NCBI GenBank assembly: GCA_031266665.1
Contig: JAISAO010000006.1
Span: forward strand, 1 to 39,357
DNA length: 39,357 nucleotides
Origin: Propionibacteriaceae bacterium
GTDB lineage: Bacteria; Actinomycetota; Actinomycetes; Propionibacteriales; Propionibacteriaceae
Direction: 5' to 3'
A program made the translations under genes and the position numbers. How positions within the stretch are numbered: position 1 is the first letter of the stretch; every line of letters starts with the position of its first letter. Shown here piece after piece: positions 6,758 to 15,885 of this stretch. A model generated the notes under the pieces. That model was given only the letters and a program-made list of their open reading frames with translations, ran no database searches and was not told the DNA's origin.

Positions 6758-8264
6758 CAATGAGTTCGGCGATTTTCAGACTCCCCTATCCCTGGCCCTG
6801 CAATGCCTTCGAGTCATGGGCCTACCCGCCGCCGCCAGGGTGCTGGAGCCGACCTGCGGGACCGGCGGCTTCCTCCAAGCCGCGTCTGTCGTCAGCCCCG
6901 GCTCGGAGCGGATCGGCGTCGAGGTGCAGGCGACCCACGCGCGGCGCGCGTCCCAGTGGGGAACCGTCTTGCGCCAAGACATCTTCTCACTGAGGCCCGA
7001 CCAGCAGATCCAGTGGCGGTCCGACGGCCCGCTGTGCGTCGTTGGCAACCCCCCGTGGGTGACCTCTGCCGAATTGGGCCGCCTGAACTCCGGCAATCTG
7101 CCCGTCAAAGAGAACTTCAAGGGCGCCAAGGGCCTCGACGCGGTCTTGGGCGGCGCGAACTTCGACGTTTGCGAGTACATCATCTTGAAGCTGATCGACG
7201 CCTACCGCGACCAGCGGTTCGCCTTGGGGATGCTGTGCAAGACCCACGTCGCCCGGAACGTCATGTCCCACGCGGCCGCCGCCCGGTGGCCGATGGCCTC
7301 ATCGGCCGTCTACCGGATTGACGCCAAGAAATGGTTCGACGCCGGGGTGGACGCCTGTTGGTTCACGGTCGAGGTGGACAGCCGCCGCCGGGCCGACTAC
7401 ACCACGCCGGTGTACGACGACCTCTTCGCCCCGGACGCCCGCCCGTCGAGCCGGTTCGGGACCGTCGACGGTCGGCTCGTCTCCGACATCGACCGATATC
7501 GCAATGTCAGGCGGGCCGACGGCCATTGCCCCTACGAGTGGCGGTCGGGACTCAAGCACGACGCCTCGAGCGTCTTCGAGTTGGTGGCCACGCCGGAGCC
7601 CGCCACCCGGGCCGGACGCCGCCTCGACCTGGAGCCCGAGTACGTCTACCCGTTCTTGAAGAGCACCGACGTGTTCCGAGACAAGCACCGGGTCTTGAGC
7701 AAGTGGGTCATCGTGCCGCAGCGCTCGTTCGGCGACGACACCGCCCAACTGAGATACCGCGCCCCCAAACTCTGGCTCTACCTGTTGGACAACTCGCTGA
7801 TCCTCGACGGCCGGAAGTCGTCCATCTACCGCCACCGCCCCAGGTTCTCCGTCTTCGGCCACGGCCCCTACACCTACGCGCCTTACAAGGTGACGGTGTC
7901 GGGCCTGCACAAAGAGCCCGTCTTCCGCCTGGTGGCCCCCATCGAGCGGCGACCCGTGGTGCTGGACGACACCTGCTACTTCCTGCCCTTCACAGACCCG
8001 GCGGAGGCTCTGGTCGTGACCGCCATGCTGAACAGCGAGCAATGCCGAGACCTGATCGAGTCCCTCGTCTTCTGGGACTCCAAACGCCCCATCACGAAGA
8101 AACTGCTGGCCCGCATCGACCTCCGCCAGCTCGGCTGCGACCGGGGACAAACCACCGCCATCGCCACCAGCGAGGCGAGGCGTCTGGGCCTGACCTTCGA
8201 CCCGGACGCCGTGGACGGCCTGTTCGCCGACGCCTCGCCAGAACTAGCGGACGCGCTCTTCTGA
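6750..8264 (+). CDS. N6-adenine DNA methyltransferase of a type II R-M system
   Basis: 504 residues from GTG at 6750, which overlaps the endonuclease stop by eight bases. FGDFQTP near the N-terminus, then VLEPTCGTGGFLQAA (S-adenosylmethionine motif I) and VVGNPPWVTSAELGRLN (catalytic NPPW motif IV) identify an amino-methyltransferase acting on adenine. The region GLDAVLGGANFDVCEYIILKLI is familiar from type II enzymes of this size. The C-terminal half (YPFLKSTDVFR, SIYRHRPRFSVFGHGPYTYAPYKVTVSGL, DDTCYFLPF) is the target-recognition part seen in Eco57I/TaqI-like methylases. It protects host DNA from the partner endonuclease. The longer frame opening at 6690 is rejected because it lies inside the endonuclease gene. 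Confidence 0.9.
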   Translation: MPNNEFGDFQTPLSLALQCLRVMGLPAAARVLEPTCGTGGFLQAASVVSPGSERIGVEVQATHARRASQWGTVLRQDIFSLRPDQQIQWRSDGPLCVVGNPPWVTSAELGRLNSGNLPVKENFKGAKGLDAVLGGANFDVCEYIILKLIDAYRDQRFALGMLCKTHVARNVMSHAAAARWPMASSAVYRIDAKKWFDAGVDACWFTVEVDSRRRADYTTPVYDDLFAPDARPSSRFGTVDGRLVSDIDRYRNVRRADGHCPYEWRSGLKHDASSVFELVATPEPATRAGRRLDLEPEYVYPFLKSTDVFRDKHRVLSKWVIVPQRSFGDDTAQLRYRAPKLWLYLLDNSLILDGRKSSIYRHRPRFSVFGHGPYTYAPYKVTVSGLHKEPVFRLVAPIERRPVVLDDTCYFLPFTDPAEALVVTAMLNSEQCRDLIESLVFWDSKRPITKKLLARIDLRQLGCDRGQTTAIATSEARRLGLTFDPDAVDGLFADASPELADALF

Positions 8265-8322
8265 TTCCGAACTTTCTGGGAATGGCGAAAACGTTGGCTC
8301 GGCGCGCTCGTCAGGCCACTTA

Positions 8323-8366
8323 GACGGCTCCCGGTCGTGTCGCCAGACCATCGGTCGGGAGACGTC
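8323..8366. terminator. Possible bidirectional terminator between R-M genes and aspS
   Basis: CTCCCG (8328-8333) pairs with CGGGAG (8356-8361), extended by GACG/CGTC (8323-8326 and 8363-8366). It sits between two convergent genes. There is no T tract and the loop is long. Confidence 0.35.
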
Positions 8367-8376
8367 ACCGCCGTGG

Positions 8377-10155
8377 TCAGGCCGGCTTGCCCGGCACCCG
8401 GTCGACGCCGGCCTCTTGGCGCTGCTTGGGGGTGATCGGGGTGGGGGCGGCGGTCAGAGGGTCGTAGCCGTTGCCCGTCTTGGGGAAGGCGATGACCTCG
8501 CGGATCGACTCGGCACCGGCCAGCAGGGCCGTGATCCGGTCCCAGCCGAAGGCGATGCCGCCGTGGGGCGGGGCGCCGAACTGGAAGGCGTCGAGCAGGA
8601 AGCCGAACTTCTCCCGGGCCTCGTCCTGGCCCAGGCCCATGACCTGGAAGACCCGCTCCTGGACCTCGCGGCGGTGGATTCTAATCGAGCCGCCGCCGAT
8701 CTCGTGGCCATTGCAGACGATGTCGTAGGCCTGGGCCAGGGCCGCGCCGGGGTCGGCCTCGAAATCGTCCAGGCACTGTGGGGCGGGGCTGGTGAAGGCG
8801 TGGTGCATGGCCGTCCACTGGCCCGAGCCGACCGCCACATCGCCCTCGGCCCGGGCGGCGGCCACCGGCTTGAACAGGGGCGCGTCGACCACCCAGAGCA
8901 GGCTCCAGGCGGCCTGGTCGATCAGCCCCAAGCGGGCCGCGATCTCGTCCCGCACGGCCCCCAACAGGGTCAGGGCGGCGGTCTTGTCGCCGGCGGCGAA
9001 GAATATGGCGTCGCCCGGCCGCGCCCCGGTGGCGGCCGGCAGCTGGGCCAGCTCGGCCGGGCTCAGGTTCTTGGCCACCGGCCCGCCCGGCTGGCCGTCG
9101 GCCGCCAAGGTGACGTAGGCCAGGCCCTTGGCGCCGCGCTGACGGGCCCAGTCCTGCCAGGCGTCGAACTGGCGCCGGGGCTGGCCGGCCCCCCCGGCCA
9201 TGACCACGGCGCCGACGTGGGGGGCCTGGAAGACCCTGAAGGCGGTGTCGCGGAATAGGTCCGTGACATCGCTCAACTCCAGGTCGAAACGCAGATCGGG
9301 CTTATCCGAGCCGTAGCGGGCCATGGCCTCGGCGTAGGTCAGGCGGGGCAGCGGGGTGGCCAGCTCGACCCCGGCCGTCCGCCACAGCGCCGCCAGAATG
9401 TCCTCGGCCAAGGCGATGACATCGTCTTGGCCGACGAAGCTCAGCTCGACGTCGAGCTGGGTGAACTCGGGCTGGCGGTCGGCCCGGAAGTCCTCGTCCC
9501 GGTAGCAGCGGGCGATTTGGTAGTAGCGCTCCAGGCCGGCCACCATCAACAACTGCTTGAACAGTTGGGGCGACTGGGGCAGGGCGTACCAGGAGCCCGG
9601 GGCCAGCCGGGCCGGGACCAGGAAGTCGCGCGCCCCCTCCGGGGTCGAGCGGGTCAGGGTCGGCGTCTCGACCTCGACGAAGTCGTGCTCCTCCAAGACC
9701 CGGCGGGCGGCGGCGTTGAGGCGCGAGCGCAGCCGCAGCCGCTCGGCCTGGCCGGGGCGGCGCAGGTCGAGGTAGCGATACTTCAACCGGGTCTCCTCCC
9801 CCACCGTCACCCGCTCGTCCAGCTGGAAGGGCAGCGGTGAGCTGGGGTTCAAGACCTCCAGCTCATCCACCACCACCTCGATCTGGCCGGTCTCTAACTG
9901 GGGGTTGTCCGTGCCCTCGGGCCGCCGGGCCACCTGGCCGCGCACCATCACGCAATACTCGTTGCGAACTTGGTCGTCGCCGTGGCCCAGATGGGCACCG
10001 CCCAGGTCGCGTAGTTGGACCACGCCGGAGGCGTCGCGCAGGTCGATGAAGGCGACGCCGCCCAGGTCGCGCCGCTTGGCCACCCAGCCGGTCAAAGTGA
10101 CGGTGGCGCCGATGTCGGCCGGCCGCAACAAGCCGGCCTGGTGGGTCCGCAGCAC
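8377..10155 (-). CDS. aspS: Aspartyl-tRNA synthetase
   Basis: 592 residues, the usual size of bacterial AspRS. An N-terminal OB-fold anticodon-binding domain ([20 protein letters not shown]) is followed by the class II core: motif 2 in [19 protein letters not shown], the bacterial insertion containing GSDKPDLRF, and motif 3 in [13 protein letters not shown]. It charges tRNA-Asp. Actinobacterial AspRS enzymes are often non-discriminating and also act on tRNA-Asn; this cannot be settled here. The start is GTG at 10155, with AAAGGA eight to nine bases upstream. It lies downstream of hisS in the same orientation with a GC-rich hairpin between them. It marks the right edge of the defence island. 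Confidence 0.98.
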   Translation of the reverse strand: MLRTHQAGLLRPADIGATVTLTGWVAKRRDLGGVAFIDLRDASGVVQLRDLGGAHLGHGDDQVRNEYCVMVRGQVARRPEGTDNPQLETGQIEVVVDELEVLNPSSPLPFQLDERVTVGEETRLKYRYLDLRRPGQAERLRLRSRLNAAARRVLEEHDFVEVETPTLTRSTPEGARDFLVPARLAPGSWYALPQSPQLFKQLLMVAGLERYYQIARCYRDEDFRADRQPEFTQLDVELSFVGQDDVIALAEDILAALWRTAGVELATPLPRLTYAEAMARYGSDKPDLRFDLELSDVTDLFRDTAFRVFQAPHVGAVVMAGGAGQPRRQFDAWQDWARQRGAKGLAYVTLAADGQPGGPVAKNLSPAELAQLPAATGARPGDAIFFAAGDKTAALTLLGAVRDEIAARLGLIDQAAWSLLWVVDAPLFKPVAAARAEGDVAVGSGQWTAMHHAFTSPAPQCLDDFEADPGAALAQAYDIVCNGHEIGGGSIRIHRREVQERVFQVMGLGQDEAREKFGFLLDAFQFGAPPHGGIAFGWDRITALLAGAESIREVIAFPKTGNGYDPLTAAPTPITPKQRQEAGVDRVPGKPA

Positions 10156-10209
10156 GAAAGAATCCTTTTCTAAGCATGGTCAAAAGCGATCACCAGGCTA
10201 CCCCACCGC

Positions 10210-10230
10210 CGCCGCCGGGACCCGGCGGCG
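10210..10230 (-). terminator. GC-rich hairpin between hisS and aspS
   Basis: CGCCGCCGGG (10210-10219) and CCCGGCGGCG (10221-10230) are perfect 10-bp arms around one base; the real loop must open a few pairs. It lies about 80 bases after the hisS stop and has no T tract, so it could terminate or attenuate read-through into aspS. Confidence 0.45.
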
Positions 10231-10311
10231 CGACCGGCGGCGGACTTGGACACGACGCCCGGGACTCGGCGGCCTTGGGCAGCCTCGGGGACCGGCGTCC
10301 CGCGACTCGGC

Positions 10312-11685
10312 TCAGTCGGCGGCCCCGGCCTCCAGGCGGGGCCAGAGGTCGGCCGGGGGCGGATTCCAGGAGGCCGCGTTGGCCGGGCGCTGCTCGCCGG
10401 AGCGGATGTCCTTGACCTCGTCCGGAGCCTGGTCCAGGCCGGGGAACCAGACGTAGGGGATGCCACGGCGGTGGGCGAACTTGATCTGCTGGCCGAACTT
10501 GGCGGCCTCGGGGGCGACATCGGTCGGGATGCCGCGACGGCGCAGCGCCCGGGCGAGGGCCTCGGAGCGGGGGCGGTCGGACTCGTCCACCACGGCCACC
10601 AGCACGGCGGTCGGCGTCTGCCGGCTGATCTGGACCAGGTCGCGGCCCAGCAGCCACGACACCAGCCGCGACACCCCGATGGACAGGCCCACTCCGGGGT
10701 AGGTCCTAGCGCCGTCGCTGGCCAGCGAGTCGTAGCGCCCGCCGGAGCAGATCGAGCCCAGGTCCTCCTGGCCGACCAGGAAGGTCTCGTAGACCGAGCC
10801 GGTGTAATAGTCCAGGCCGCGGGCGATCTTGAGATCGGCCGCCACCGCCCCCGGCTGAACGGCGGCGGCCCGCTCCAGCAAGGCCGTGACCTCGCCCAGA
10901 CCGACGGCCAGCAAGTCGGAGCGGACGCCATGGCGCCCGGCCAGCCCCCAGACCGCCCGCTGCACGGCCTCGGGGTCGGCGCCGTGGATGGCGGCCAACT
11001 CCAGGCAGGCCTCGGCCTGGGCGGCGTCGGCCCCGGCCTGGGAGCGCAACAGCTCGACGGCGGTCTGGGGGCCGATCTTGTCCAGCTTGTCGACCACCCG
11101 CAGGACCTCGTCCACCGCCTCCAGCCCCAGGCCGCGATAGAAACCCTCGGCCAGCTTGCGGTTGGCCACCTTGACCTGGACCGGGCCGAGGGGCAGCCCG
11201 GACAGGGCCTCGGCCATCACCAACGGCAGCGCCACCTCGTGGTGGAAAGGCAGACGGTCTTGGCCGACGATGTCGATGTCGGCCTGGACGAACTCGCGGA
11301 AACGCCCGGCCTGGGGGCGCTCGCCGCGCCAGACCTTCTGGATCTGGTAACGCTTGAAGGGAAACTCCAACTGGCCGGCCTGCTGCAAGACGTAGCGCGC
11401 CAGCGGCACCGTCAAGTCGAAGTGCAAGCCCAAGGTCTTGGCGTCCAGCCGGATCAGGGCCTGGTCCTGGCCCTGGAACTGCTGCAGCCGAGAGAGGACA
11501 TAGACCTCTTTGGAGGTCTCGCCCTTGAGCAACAGGCTGGACAGCGGCTCGACCGCCCGGGTCTCCAGGGGCGTGAAACCGTGCAACTCGAAGGTGTGGC
11601 GCAGCGAGTCGGTCAGACGTTGTTCCACCAGGGCGCCGGCGGGCGTCCATTCGGGGAAACCGGACAATGGGGCCGGGCGAGCCAT
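10312..11685 (-). CDS. hisS: Histidyl-tRNA synthetase
   Basis: 457 residues. The N-terminus LSGFPEWTPAGALVEQRLTDSLRHTFELHGF leads into the class II catalytic core. ETRAVEPLSSLL and DLTVPLARYV form motif 2 surroundings, and FVQADIDIVG, GLDYYTGSVYE, ICSGGRYDSL and GVGLSIGVSRL are the HisRS-specific motifs. The C-terminal anticodon domain starts at TAVLVAVVDES. It charges tRNA-His and is essential. ATG at 11685. It diverges from the DUF349 gene across a 68-base gap that must hold both promoters. Confidence 0.98.
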   Translation of the reverse strand: MARPAPLSGFPEWTPAGALVEQRLTDSLRHTFELHGFTPLETRAVEPLSSLLLKGETSKEVYVLSRLQQFQGQDQALIRLDAKTLGLHFDLTVPLARYVLQQAGQLEFPFKRYQIQKVWRGERPQAGRFREFVQADIDIVGQDRLPFHHEVALPLVMAEALSGLPLGPVQVKVANRKLAEGFYRGLGLEAVDEVLRVVDKLDKIGPQTAVELLRSQAGADAAQAEACLELAAIHGADPEAVQRAVWGLAGRHGVRSDLLAVGLGEVTALLERAAAVQPGAVAADLKIARGLDYYTGSVYETFLVGQEDLGSICSGGRYDSLASDGARTYPGVGLSIGVSRLVSWLLGRDLVQISRQTPTAVLVAVVDESDRPRSEALARALRRRGIPTDVAPEAAKFGQQIKFAHRRGIPYVWFPGLDQAPDEVKDIRSGEQRPANAASWNPPPADLWPRLEAGAAD

Positions 11686-11753
11686 CAGATTCTCCCCGGG
11701 CGGTCAAGCGGCAGATGCGGCACAGCGCCACTCTATCGGGCAAGATAGGGCGC

Positions 11754-12998
11754 ATGACTGAGATGGCGGGGCCTGCGTCCTGGGGCCGGGTCGACGATGA
11801 CGGCAGCGTCTTCGTCGTCACGGCCGGAGGCGAGCGCAAGGTCGGACAGATTCCCGACAGCACACCAGAGGAGGCCCTGGCTTTCTTCCAGCGACGTTTC
11901 GAGGCTTTGACGGTCGAGGCCGGCCTGCTCAGCCAACGGGTCAAGCGCGGCGCCCTGGGACCGGACGAGGCCCCCAAGGCCATCGCCCGCCTCCAGGCCG
12001 AGATCCTGTCGGCCAACGCCGTCGGCGATCTGGTCGGCCTGGCCGCCAGCCTGGCCCCCCTGACCGAGGCGGCGGCCGAGGCCGCCCAGCAGCGCCGCCA
12101 GGAGAAGGCCCAGACACTGGAGCGGGCCCGCGAGCGCAAACACGAGTTGGTGGCCCAAGCCGAGACCCTGGCCCAGAGCGACGACTGGCGCAACGGCACG
12201 GCCCGCTTCCGCGACCTGGTGGCCGAGTGGAAGACGCTGCCCCGCCTGAGCAAGAGCGACGACGAGGAGTTGTGGCAGCGCCTGGCGGGTGCCCGGGCGA
12301 CCCACGCGCGCCGCCGCCGGGAGCATTACGCCGACCTGGAGGAGGTCCACCAGACCGCCCGCCAGGCCAAGGAGGCCATCATCCAGCAGGCCGAGGCCCT
12401 GGCCGACTCGACCGACTGGGGGCCGACGGCGACCCAGTTCCGCCAACTGATGGACCGCTGGCGGACGGTCGGCTCGGCCGGCCGGGCGGCGGACGATGAG
12501 CTGTGGGGCCGCTTCCGGGGGCTGCAGGACAATTTCTTCAACCGTCGCAGCGCCGTTTTCACGGCCCAGGAGAGCGAGTTCCAGACCAACCTGGAGGCCA
12601 AAGTGGCCCTGCTGGGCGAGGCCGAGAAGACCATCCTGCCGATCACCGACCCGGCCGCCGCCCGCAACGCCTACCGCGAGCTGCTGGGACAGTTCAACCA
12701 GCTCGGCAAGGTGCCTCGGGAACAGATCCGGGCGGTCGACGGCCGGCTGCGCGCCCTGGAGGCGGCGGTGGGCGAGGCCGAGCGGCGCGAGTGGGCCCGG
12801 ACGGACCCCCAGACCCGGGTCAAGGCCGAGGGCACGGTCAACCTGTTCACGGACAAGCTGGACCGGCTGCGGGGCGACCTGGAGCGGGCCCGGGCCAAGG
12901 GCGACGCCAAGAAGGCCCAGTCCCTGGAAGCCCAACTAGCCTCCCTGCAAGCCTTGTTGGACCAGGCCACGGCCACCTTGGACGAGATCAGCGCCTGA
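11754..12998 (+). CDS. DUF349 coiled-coil repeat protein
   Basis: 414 residues from ATG at 11754 (an in-frame opening at 11667 would run into hisS and lacks similarity). After a short N-terminal domain (WGRVDDDGSVFVV) come repeated helical modules typical of DUF349. The clearest are LAQSDDWRNGTARFRDLVAEWKTL...DDEELWQRL and LADSTDWGPTATQFRQLMDRWRTV...DDELWGRF, about 80 residues apart. Long charged helices at the C-terminus predict a coiled coil. Actinobacterial genomes keep this gene beside hisS and rel. Its function is unsettled; the family has been linked to the stringent response and to RNA-associated roles. A CAAGAT box seven bases before the ATG suggests a leaderless or very short leader. 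Confidence 0.9.
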   Translation: MTEMAGPASWGRVDDDGSVFVVTAGGERKVGQIPDSTPEEALAFFQRRFEALTVEAGLLSQRVKRGALGPDEAPKAIARLQAEILSANAVGDLVGLAASLAPLTEAAAEAAQQRRQEKAQTLERARERKHELVAQAETLAQSDDWRNGTARFRDLVAEWKTLPRLSKSDDEELWQRLAGARATHARRRREHYADLEEVHQTARQAKEAIIQQAEALADSTDWGPTATQFRQLMDRWRTVGSAGRAADDELWGRFRGLQDNFFNRRSAVFTAQESEFQTNLEAKVALLGEAEKTILPITDPAAARNAYRELLGQFNQLGKVPREQIRAVDGRLRALEAAVGEAERREWARTDPQTRVKAEGTVNLFTDKLDRLRGDLERARAKGDAKKAQSLEAQLASLQALLDQATATLDEISA

Positions 12999-13004
12999 GG
13001 GTCA

Positions 13005-13044
13005 GCCCAGCGGTGCCTGAGTGAGTCGAGTTCAGCGCCTGGGC
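13005..13044. terminator. Possible shared terminator of DUF349 gene and rel
   Basis: GCCCAG (13005-13010) and CTGGGC (13039-13044) can pair across the 52-base gap between two convergent genes. The stem is short and the loop is long. Support is positional. Confidence 0.3.
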
Positions 13045-13050
13045 CGGGGG

Positions 13051-15807
13051 TCAGACCCCGACCCGCTCCACGCTGGTGACATCGCGGACCTGGCGCAGAC
13101 GGTTCAGGATGTGGTCCAAGAAACCGGGCTCGGGGATCTCGAAGGTGATGCTGGCCCGGGCGGTGTGGTCGCCGGTCGCCAGATGGGCGCTCAGGATAGA
13201 CACCTTGGCCTCGGCCATGACACGGCTGACATCGGCCAGCAGGCCGGAGCGGTCGAGGCCGTCCAGACGGATCGTGACCAGGAAACTGGCTTGCACCCGG
13301 TCGCTCCACGCCACCGGCACCAGCCGTTCGGGCGAGCGCTCCAAATTGGTCACGTTGCCGCAGTCGCGGCGGTGGACGGAGATGCCCTGGCCGTGGGTGA
13401 CGAAACCGATAATGTCGTCGCCGGGCATCGGCTTGCAACACTTGGCCAGCTTGACCCAGGTGCTGAGGTCACCGCCGGTCACCTCGATGCCGGGGTTGGT
13501 CGGCCGGGCCCGAGTGGTCGGGGCCTCGGGCGGCAGCCGGTCCTCGAAAGACTCGTCGGCGGCCGCCTCGGCCCCGCCGTCGGCCGTGATCAGCCGTTCC
13601 ACCACGCTCTGGGCCGACACCCGGTTCTCGCCCACGGCGGCGTAGAGGGAGGCCACGTCGGCCAGGTGCAGGTCCTCGGCCACGGCCGTCAGATAGGGCA
13701 GGGTCAACAAGCGGTTGAGCGCCAACCCGGCCCGGCGCAACTCACGGGCCAAGACTTCTTTGCCCTGCTCGATGGCCTCGTCGCGGCGCTCGGACTTGAA
13801 GTACTGACGGATCTTCTGCCGCGCCCGAGGCGATTTGACGAACTCCAGCCAGTCCCGGGAGGGGCCGGCGTCGGGGGCCTTGGAGGTCAGGATCTCGACC
13901 ACGTCGCCATCGCGCAGGACCGTCTCCAGCCGGACCAGCTTCTGGTTGACGCGCGCCCCGATACAGCGGTGGCCGACCTCGGTGTGGACGGCGTAGGCGA
14001 AGTCGATCGGAGTGGCGCCCTGGGGGAGGAAGAAGAGGTCCGACTTGGGGGTGAAGGCCATGACCTCCTTGGAGCCCAGGTCGAACATCAAGGAGTCGAG
14101 GAAGACCTTGGGGTCGGCCTCCTCCGTGCCCCACTGGGCCACCCGTTTGATCCAAGCCAGGTCCAAGGGGTCGAGGCGGCCCTGGCGGCGGATGCCCCGG
14201 CGGTTGGCGGCGTCCGGGTCGGACTTGTACTTCCAGTGGGCGGCGACGCCGTACTCGGCGTTGCGGTGCATCTCTAAGGTCCGGATTTGGAACTCGACCG
14301 ACTTGCCCTGGGGGCCGACCACGGTGGTGTGGATCGACTCGTAGGTCGAGAACTTGGGGTTGGCGATGTAGTCCTTGATCCGGCCCGGCAGCGGCACCCA
14401 GGTCTCGTGGATGACGCCCATGGCGACGTAGCAGTCGTCTTTGCTCGGGACTAGGACGCGCAGCCCCAACAAGTCGAAGATGTCGTCGAAATCGCGCCCC
14501 CTCACGACCATCTTCTGCCAGATCGAGTAGTAGTGCTTGGGCCGGCCGTAGACCGTGGCCTCGACCGAGCGGGCGCGGAAGGCGTCGGTGATCTTGGCGA
14601 TGACCTCGCGCAGGACGGCCTCGCGGGCGGGCTGCTTGGCCGCCACCTGCTGGACCAACTGGTCGTAGATCTTGGGGTGGAGGGTGGAGAAGGCCAGGTC
14701 CTCCAACTCCCATTTGATGGTGTTCATGCCCAGCCGGTGGGCCAGGGGGGCGTAGATCTCCAGGGTCTGCTGGGCGATCCGGTTCTGTTTGTCGGGGCGG
14801 AGGACGCCGATGGTGCGCATATTGTGCAGCCGGTCGGCCAGCTTGATGACGACGATGCGGACGTCTTGGACCATCGAGATGATCAGCTTGCGCACCGTCT
14901 CGGCCTTGGCCGTGTCGCCGTGGGTCTCGGAGGGCAGCTTGGTGACGCCGTCGACCAGTCGGGCGACCTCGGGGCCGAAGTCTTGGCGACACTGCTCCAG
15001 GGTGTAGACGGTGTCCTCGACCACGTCGTGCAGCAGGGCGGCCGCCAAGGTGGTCTGGGTCATGCCCAGGCCGGCGCAGATGGTGGCCACGGCCAACGGG
15101 TGGGTGATGTAGGCCTCGCCCGACTTGCGGGTCTGGCCCTGGTGGTATTGGGCGGCGGTCTGATAGGCCCGTTGGAGGTAGTCGAAGTCGGTGTCGGGGT
15201 GGTTCTGGCGCACGGCCGTGAACAGGGGCTCCAGAATGGCGTCGTAGTCGGCCGTCGGCTTGGGGGCGGCGCGGGCGATGATCCACTGCAGCGGGTTGAG
15301 CTTGGCGGCGGCCGGGGCCGGGGGCGGCGGCTCGGGGGCGGCTTTGGCCTTGGACTTGGCCTTGTCCCGGCTGCGACTGCGGGCTGGACGGGCGGCCGTC
15401 GGCGGCTCGGCGGCGAGTTGGTCCTCGGCCGCCTCCGGCAACAGCGGCGTGACGGCTGACACGGCCGCCTCGGCCGACGACTCGACGGCGGGCGGGACCT
15501 CGGACGCCTCCGGCAGGAGAGGCGTGACGGCTGACACGGCCGCCTCGGCCGAGTCGGCGGCGGTTGGGGCGACGGGCGGGACCAAGGTGGCGTCGGGCTC
15601 CACCGACGCGGCGGCGGACTCACCCGGGGCGGCCGGAGCCGATGCGGCCGGAGCGGACGCGGCTGGGGATGGCGTCACCGGCTCGGCGGCGGGCTCCAGC
15701 GGAGCGGACGGGTTGGGGGCGGCGTTGGGGGCGGCGGCGTCGACGGTGTCGACAACATCTGACGCAGTGGCAGGGGGAACGGCGGTTTGGACAAGGCCGG
15801 CCGTCAT
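13051..15807 (-). CDS. relA: Bifunctional (p)ppGpp synthetase/hydrolase Rel
   Basis: About 918 residues. A long Ala/Pro/Glu/Ser-rich, then basic, N-terminal extension of about 170 residues precedes the conserved enzyme. Next come the HD hydrolase domain (ALLHDVVEDT near 260-268) and the synthetase domain (KDDCYVAMGVIHE, GRIKDYIANPK, YESIHTTV, EFQIRT, AEYGVAAHWKYK). A TGS domain (FFLPQGATPIDFAYAVHTEVGHRC), a zinc-finger/RIS region (KCCKPMPGDDIIGFVTHGQGISVHRRDC) and a C-terminal ACT domain follow. The intact HDxxED implies that hydrolysis is active as well as synthesis. ATG at 15807 is preferred over GTG at 15813 because a run of five Gs ends five bases before it. Other actinobacterial Rel proteins are about 750-850 residues, so the N-terminal tail accounts for the excess. 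Confidence 0.97.
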   Translation of the reverse strand: MTAGLVQTAVPPATASDVVDTVDAAAPNAAPNPSAPLEPAAEPVTPSPAASAPAASAPAAPGESAAASVEPDATLVPPVAPTAADSAEAAVSAVTPLLPEASEVPPAVESSAEAAVSAVTPLLPEAAEDQLAAEPPTAARPARSRSRDKAKSKAKAAPEPPPPAPAAAKLNPLQWIIARAAPKPTADYDAILEPLFTAVRQNHPDTDFDYLQRAYQTAAQYHQGQTRKSGEAYITHPLAVATICAGLGMTQTTLAAALLHDVVEDTVYTLEQCRQDFGPEVARLVDGVTKLPSETHGDTAKAETVRKLIISMVQDVRIVVIKLADRLHNMRTIGVLRPDKQNRIAQQTLEIYAPLAHRLGMNTIKWELEDLAFSTLHPKIYDQLVQQVAAKQPAREAVLREVIAKITDAFRARSVEATVYGRPKHYYSIWQKMVVRGRDFDDIFDLLGLRVLVPSKDDCYVAMGVIHETWVPLPGRIKDYIANPKFSTYESIHTTVVGPQGKSVEFQIRTLEMHRNAEYGVAAHWKYKSDPDAANRRGIRRQGRLDPLDLAWIKRVAQWGTEEADPKVFLDSLMFDLGSKEVMAFTPKSDLFFLPQGATPIDFAYAVHTEVGHRCIGARVNQKLVRLETVLRDGDVVEILTSKAPDAGPSRDWLEFVKSPRARQKIRQYFKSERRDEAIEQGKEVLARELRRAGLALNRLLTLPYLTAVAEDLHLADVASLYAAVGENRVSAQSVVERLITADGGAEAAADESFEDRLPPEAPTTRARPTNPGIEVTGGDLSTWVKLAKCCKPMPGDDIIGFVTHGQGISVHRRDCGNVTNLERSPERLVPVAWSDRVQASFLVTIRLDGLDRSGLLADVSRVMAEAKVSILSAHLATGDHTARASITFEIPEPGFLDHILNRLRQVRDVTSVERVGV
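15430..15552 (-). repeat. In-frame 48-bp direct repeat in the rel 5' region
   Basis: 15505-15552 and 15430-15477 encode the same 16 residues, SAEAAVSAVTPLLPEA, 25 codons apart within the disordered N-terminal extension of Rel. The DNA copies are nearly identical. They could mediate length variation of the tail without a frameshift (75-bp period). Confidence 0.8.
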
Positions 15808-15885
15808 AGACACCCCCTAACGCTTCGACCGCTGGGGCGAAGATTACCCCGGCGTCCCAGGGTTGGGGAAACCGGCGGGCCGGCC

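Noticed and set aside
8274-8290. A further copy of the 23-bp unit near CTGGGAATGG
   Set aside because: Only about eight bases match and there is no tandem structure.
8264-8376. Attachment-site copy of the tRNA-Val 3' end at the far side of the island
   Set aside because: No stretch resembling the T-arm and acceptor end of any of the three tRNAs was found there.
10246-11748. 500-codon plus-strand frame antisense to hisS
   Set aside because: It is Gly/Gln/Leu-rich without any motif, wholly inside hisS, and is explained by high GC at third codon positions.
10706-12253. 515-codon minus-strand frame across hisS and the DUF349 gene
   Set aside because: Shadow of two well-supported genes in other frames; composition is Arg/Gly/Pro-rich with no domain.
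13021-14277. Long plus-strand frame antisense to rel
   Set aside because: Shadow frame; rel on the other strand has all expected domains.
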